From NCBI GenBank assembly GCA_910592005.1, contig CAJVPP010001459.1, forward strand, positions 1 to 19,837: a stretch of 19,837 bases of DNA. The letters run 5' to 3'. Positions within the stretch are counted from its first letter, which is position 1; each line of letters begins with the position of its first letter. This stretch comes from Funneliformis mosseae. Its lineage: Eukaryota > Glomeromycota > Glomeromycetes > Glomerales > Glomeraceae. A program made the translations under genes and the position numbers. Of the stretch, positions 18,000 through 19,837 are shown piece after piece. A model generated the notes under the pieces. It was not told the origin of the DNA. It made no database searches and saw only the letters and a list, made by a program, of their open reading frames with translations.

Positions 18000-19582
18000 A
18001 CATTGAATCCAAAATAGATCTATTAAAGTAACATATTACTGAGCTTAAGGCTGAGCTCGAGACCAAGAATTCTGAGATTCCCGAATTTAGAAAGAAGCTT
18101 GTTGAATTTGAAGCTAGAGATGTCAAAATTCACGAGCTTAGAAAGAAGGTTGTTGAGGTTGAGGCCAAAAATGTGGAGCTTATAAAGCAGATGATGGAAG
18201 AGAATAACAGACGCGACGCTAGAATTGAAGTTCTAGAGAAAAATAAGACAGATACCATTGATAGAGTTCTTACATTGAAACAGAAGCATTCGCAAGATGA
18301 TATTACTAGTAATAACTCTTTTAACTTTACTTTAGCGCTTTCGGCCAATTCAGATGCAGACCATCATAAAAAATCATCACAGGAGAAAGAGATAGACATA
18401 TTCTTGGTCAATGTAAATAAGAAAAGTATTGGTAAAAATATTAGGTGACACAATAGGGAGAAGAAACTCCAGTGTGAATCAACTGTCACTTCTGATACTG
18501 TGTATGCATCAGAAACTGTTAGCAATGTAGATATCTCTCAGGATATAAAAGTTAGGTTTTCTGAAAATTTTGAATTATCACATGATTCAAAAACAGTGAA
18601 CAGTGTTCACAGTTTTTCTGAAAATTCGAATTTGTTACAAGATTCTTCTGATAGATTATAAGGTCTCGAAGGGAAGCCATCAACTATGGATGTTGTAAGT
18701 GGCCAGACTTATCCCACTGGGGGTCCTTCCTCAAAGATAGTTACTGAATTCGTGCAAGGTTTGTTAGAAGAGCTGTTGTCTTCTGATAACCAACTTCTGA
18801 AACATATAAAATTTTTTTCTCCTAAAACCATAGTTTTTGGATCGATAAGTATTAAGAGAATTGCCAATTCATTCTGCCAAGCAAATGATACAAGAAATAA
18901 ATCGATCATAACGAAGCAAACAGAGATTTCATTATGGTGATGCTATTCTGAAAAATTTGAAGACAAGGTTGTGAAGCTTAGGTCTGAAAATAAAAAGCTT
19001 ACGGATAAGACTGCAAGATCACAAATTTACGCTGAAATGAAACCATATTTTACAGATATTTCTGATGGATATTTACGGAAGCTAACAAGCAAAGCAAAAA
19101 AAATCAATAAGCTATTTGGTTATGAATATAATCCTGTAATTCTGCAAAAGATAAAAGGTATAGGCGAACATATGATTCAGCGGGTCACCTATAGTGTTGA
19201 TAGTATTTTAAGACTCACTAATCCACAAATCGAATATATCATAGAACAGGTCAAATCGAAGACAATCACTAGTTCTATGAATGAAATCTCTGAGCCTGTG
19301 GCTACTACTTTGACTCATGACTTAGTCCTAAAGGGATCCTCTAACTCAGGTTATAATTTTAGAGATACATCAGATGATACATATTATTTTAAGTTAGACG
19401 CTGACTCTGATACCAATAAATCTGATTCTGATATATATTTCAAATCTGATGACTTTGACTCTGATGATGAGTATGATCACAAACTTCATGAAAGGCTCAT
19501 GCATGAAGAAATGGCAAGAATAGCGAAGTTAGAGGATAAAACATCAACTAAGCCTAAAGAGCGGTCACAAAGTGACCCTTAA
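17999..19582 (+). pseudogene. Coiled-coil / basic-domain gene, copy B, best preserved
   Basis: One register runs 17999-19582 (528 codons with the stop) with no frameshift and four internal stops: TAA 18029, TGA 18446, TAA 18659, TGA 18938. Residues about 1-90 form a heptad coiled coil (ELRKKVVEVEAKNVELIKQM). A Ser/Asn linker follows, then EIDIFLVNVNKKSIGKNIR before the TGA and HNREKKLQ after it, FVQGLLEELLSSDNQLLKHI, YSEKFEDKVVKLRSENKKLT, and the basic helical domain TDKTARSQIYAEMKPYF, YLRKLTSKAKKINKLFG, SILRLTNPQIEYIIEQV. An Asp/Ser-rich acidic region and a charged C-terminus ending RSQSDP close it. From memory the KTARSQIYKEMKPF domain is a hallmark of a highly repeated Rhizophagus family of unknown role; the basic helices could bind nucleic acid. 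The CxxC tail of copy A is absent. A spliced exon may precede 18000. The last two thirds could still yield a peptide from the ATG at 18971. Confidence 0.75.
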
Positions 19583-19608
19583 GTAAATAATGATAATTTT
19601 GATAAAAT

Positions 19609-19628
19609 ACTTGTGAAAATTCACAAGT
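19609..19628. repeat. 9-bp hairpin just after the copy B stop
   Basis: ACTTGTGAA (19609-19617) pairs with TTCACAAGT (19620-19628) across two bases. It lies 27 bases after the TAA at 19580. A second small inverted repeat, GGTCAC-AAA-GTGACC (19563-19577), overlaps the last codons. Either could shape the transcript 3' end, but this is only a possibility. Confidence 0.6.
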
Positions 19629-19764
19629 ACTGTGATATATATTTTAATGATCCCGTACCCAGTATATAAAATTTGAACCAAAAGTTATGTGCATAAGTTG
19701 TACTAAAAATAGAAAATTAATGTATGTATTACATAGTATTTCCATTTTTATAAATAATTTAAAA

Positions 19765-19837
19765 ATGCCCAAAAAAACAGAAAGAAAGAATACCAACCGC
19801 GGCCGCTCGGCTTCGCCAATATCAGACAAAATACCAA
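19765..19837 (+). CDS. 5' start of an open, GC-richer gene, cut by the window edge
   Basis: An ATG at 19765, preceded by AAAAA, opens 24 codons that stay open to the window end: MPKKTERKNTNRGRSASPI then SDKIP. The sequence is basic at the N-terminus and contains a GC-rich patch (CCGCGGCCGCTCGGCTTCGCC) quite unlike the decayed DNA around it, which suggests it has escaped C-to-T erosion or arrived recently. It may be the first ORF of a retroelement or a host gene. Too little is visible to say which. The 61-residue minus-strand frame over the same bases looks like a shadow. Confidence 0.35.
   Translation, partial: MPKKTERKNTNRGRSASPISDKIP

Noticed and set aside
688..19582. Reassigned genetic code (TAA/TAG as Gln, TGA as Trp or Arg)
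   Set aside because: The pattern superficially fits, but all three stops are involved, normal CAA/CAG codons remain common, several genes have real frameshifts, transposase catalytic residues are lost, and His/Cys to Tyr changes accompany the stops. Decay explains all of these at once. Finding these codons in conserved, expressed single-copy genes would reopen the idea.
19786..19805. NotI-containing GC-rich patch as vector or adapter contamination
   Set aside because: It sits inside an open frame that continues on both sides and I do not recognise a known adapter. A check of the neighbouring sequence would settle it.
1..19837. Mitochondrial origin because of AT-richness and TGA at Trp sites
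   Set aside because: TAA and TAG are as frequent as TGA at the breaks, and the content is transposons and multicopy nuclear-type families. No mitochondrial genes, rRNAs or tRNAs are visible.

Overview
The window looks like nuclear DNA of an arbuscular mycorrhizal fungus (Glomeromycotina, Rhizophagus or a close relative). It is very AT-rich. The protein families I can read (cysteine-containing leucine-rich-repeat proteins, a coiled-coil/basic-domain family with a CxxC tail, and an origin-binding helicase family) are ones I associate with the multicopy gene complement of that group. That assignment rests on recall, not on a search. I see no rRNA, tRNA, CRISPR or bacterial operon structure.

Almost everything is a pseudogene. 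Read with stops ignored, many frames stay in register for hundreds of codons. The interrupting codons are TAA, TAG or TGA at positions best explained as former CAA, CAG, CGA or TGG, that is C-to-T or G-to-A transitions.

Layout. 688-2332 (-): an unrecognised gene split by an 854-bp hAT-like non-autonomous element that itself carries a 237-bp nested one. 3073-4959 (-): a second unrecognised gene. About 5570-6500 (+): a weak decayed frame. 6510-6713 (-): a small cysteine-rich fragment. About 6945-7665 (-): an N-terminal zinc-ribbon piece of an origin-binding helicase/primase-like family. 7741-9421 (-): coiled-coil gene copy A. 9475-10151 (-) and 10415-10923 (+): two unrecognised pseudogenes. 11026-12033 (-): LRR copy A. 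12289-13560 (-) and 13658-14131 (+): a divergent pair, the second with a CPIC knuckle. 14084-15342 (-): C-terminal piece of the origin-binding family. 15452-17802 (+): LRR copy B, interrupted by a 1318-bp Tc1/mariner element with TA target duplications and a dead transposase. 17999-19582 (+): coiled-coil gene copy B, the best preserved frame. 19765 to the window end (+): the start of an uninterrupted, more GC-rich frame.

The LRR and coiled-coil genes occur twice, in opposite orientation, so the window holds an inverted pair of LRR/coiled-coil modules. Comparing the two LRR copies shows an excess of CpA-to-TpA and TpG-to-TpA differences, the pattern expected of repeat-induced point mutation (RIP) or a similar cytosine-deamination process. 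That is the most interesting signal here, because RIP is generally thought to be absent from Rhizophagus. No gene before 19765 appears able to make a full-length protein.
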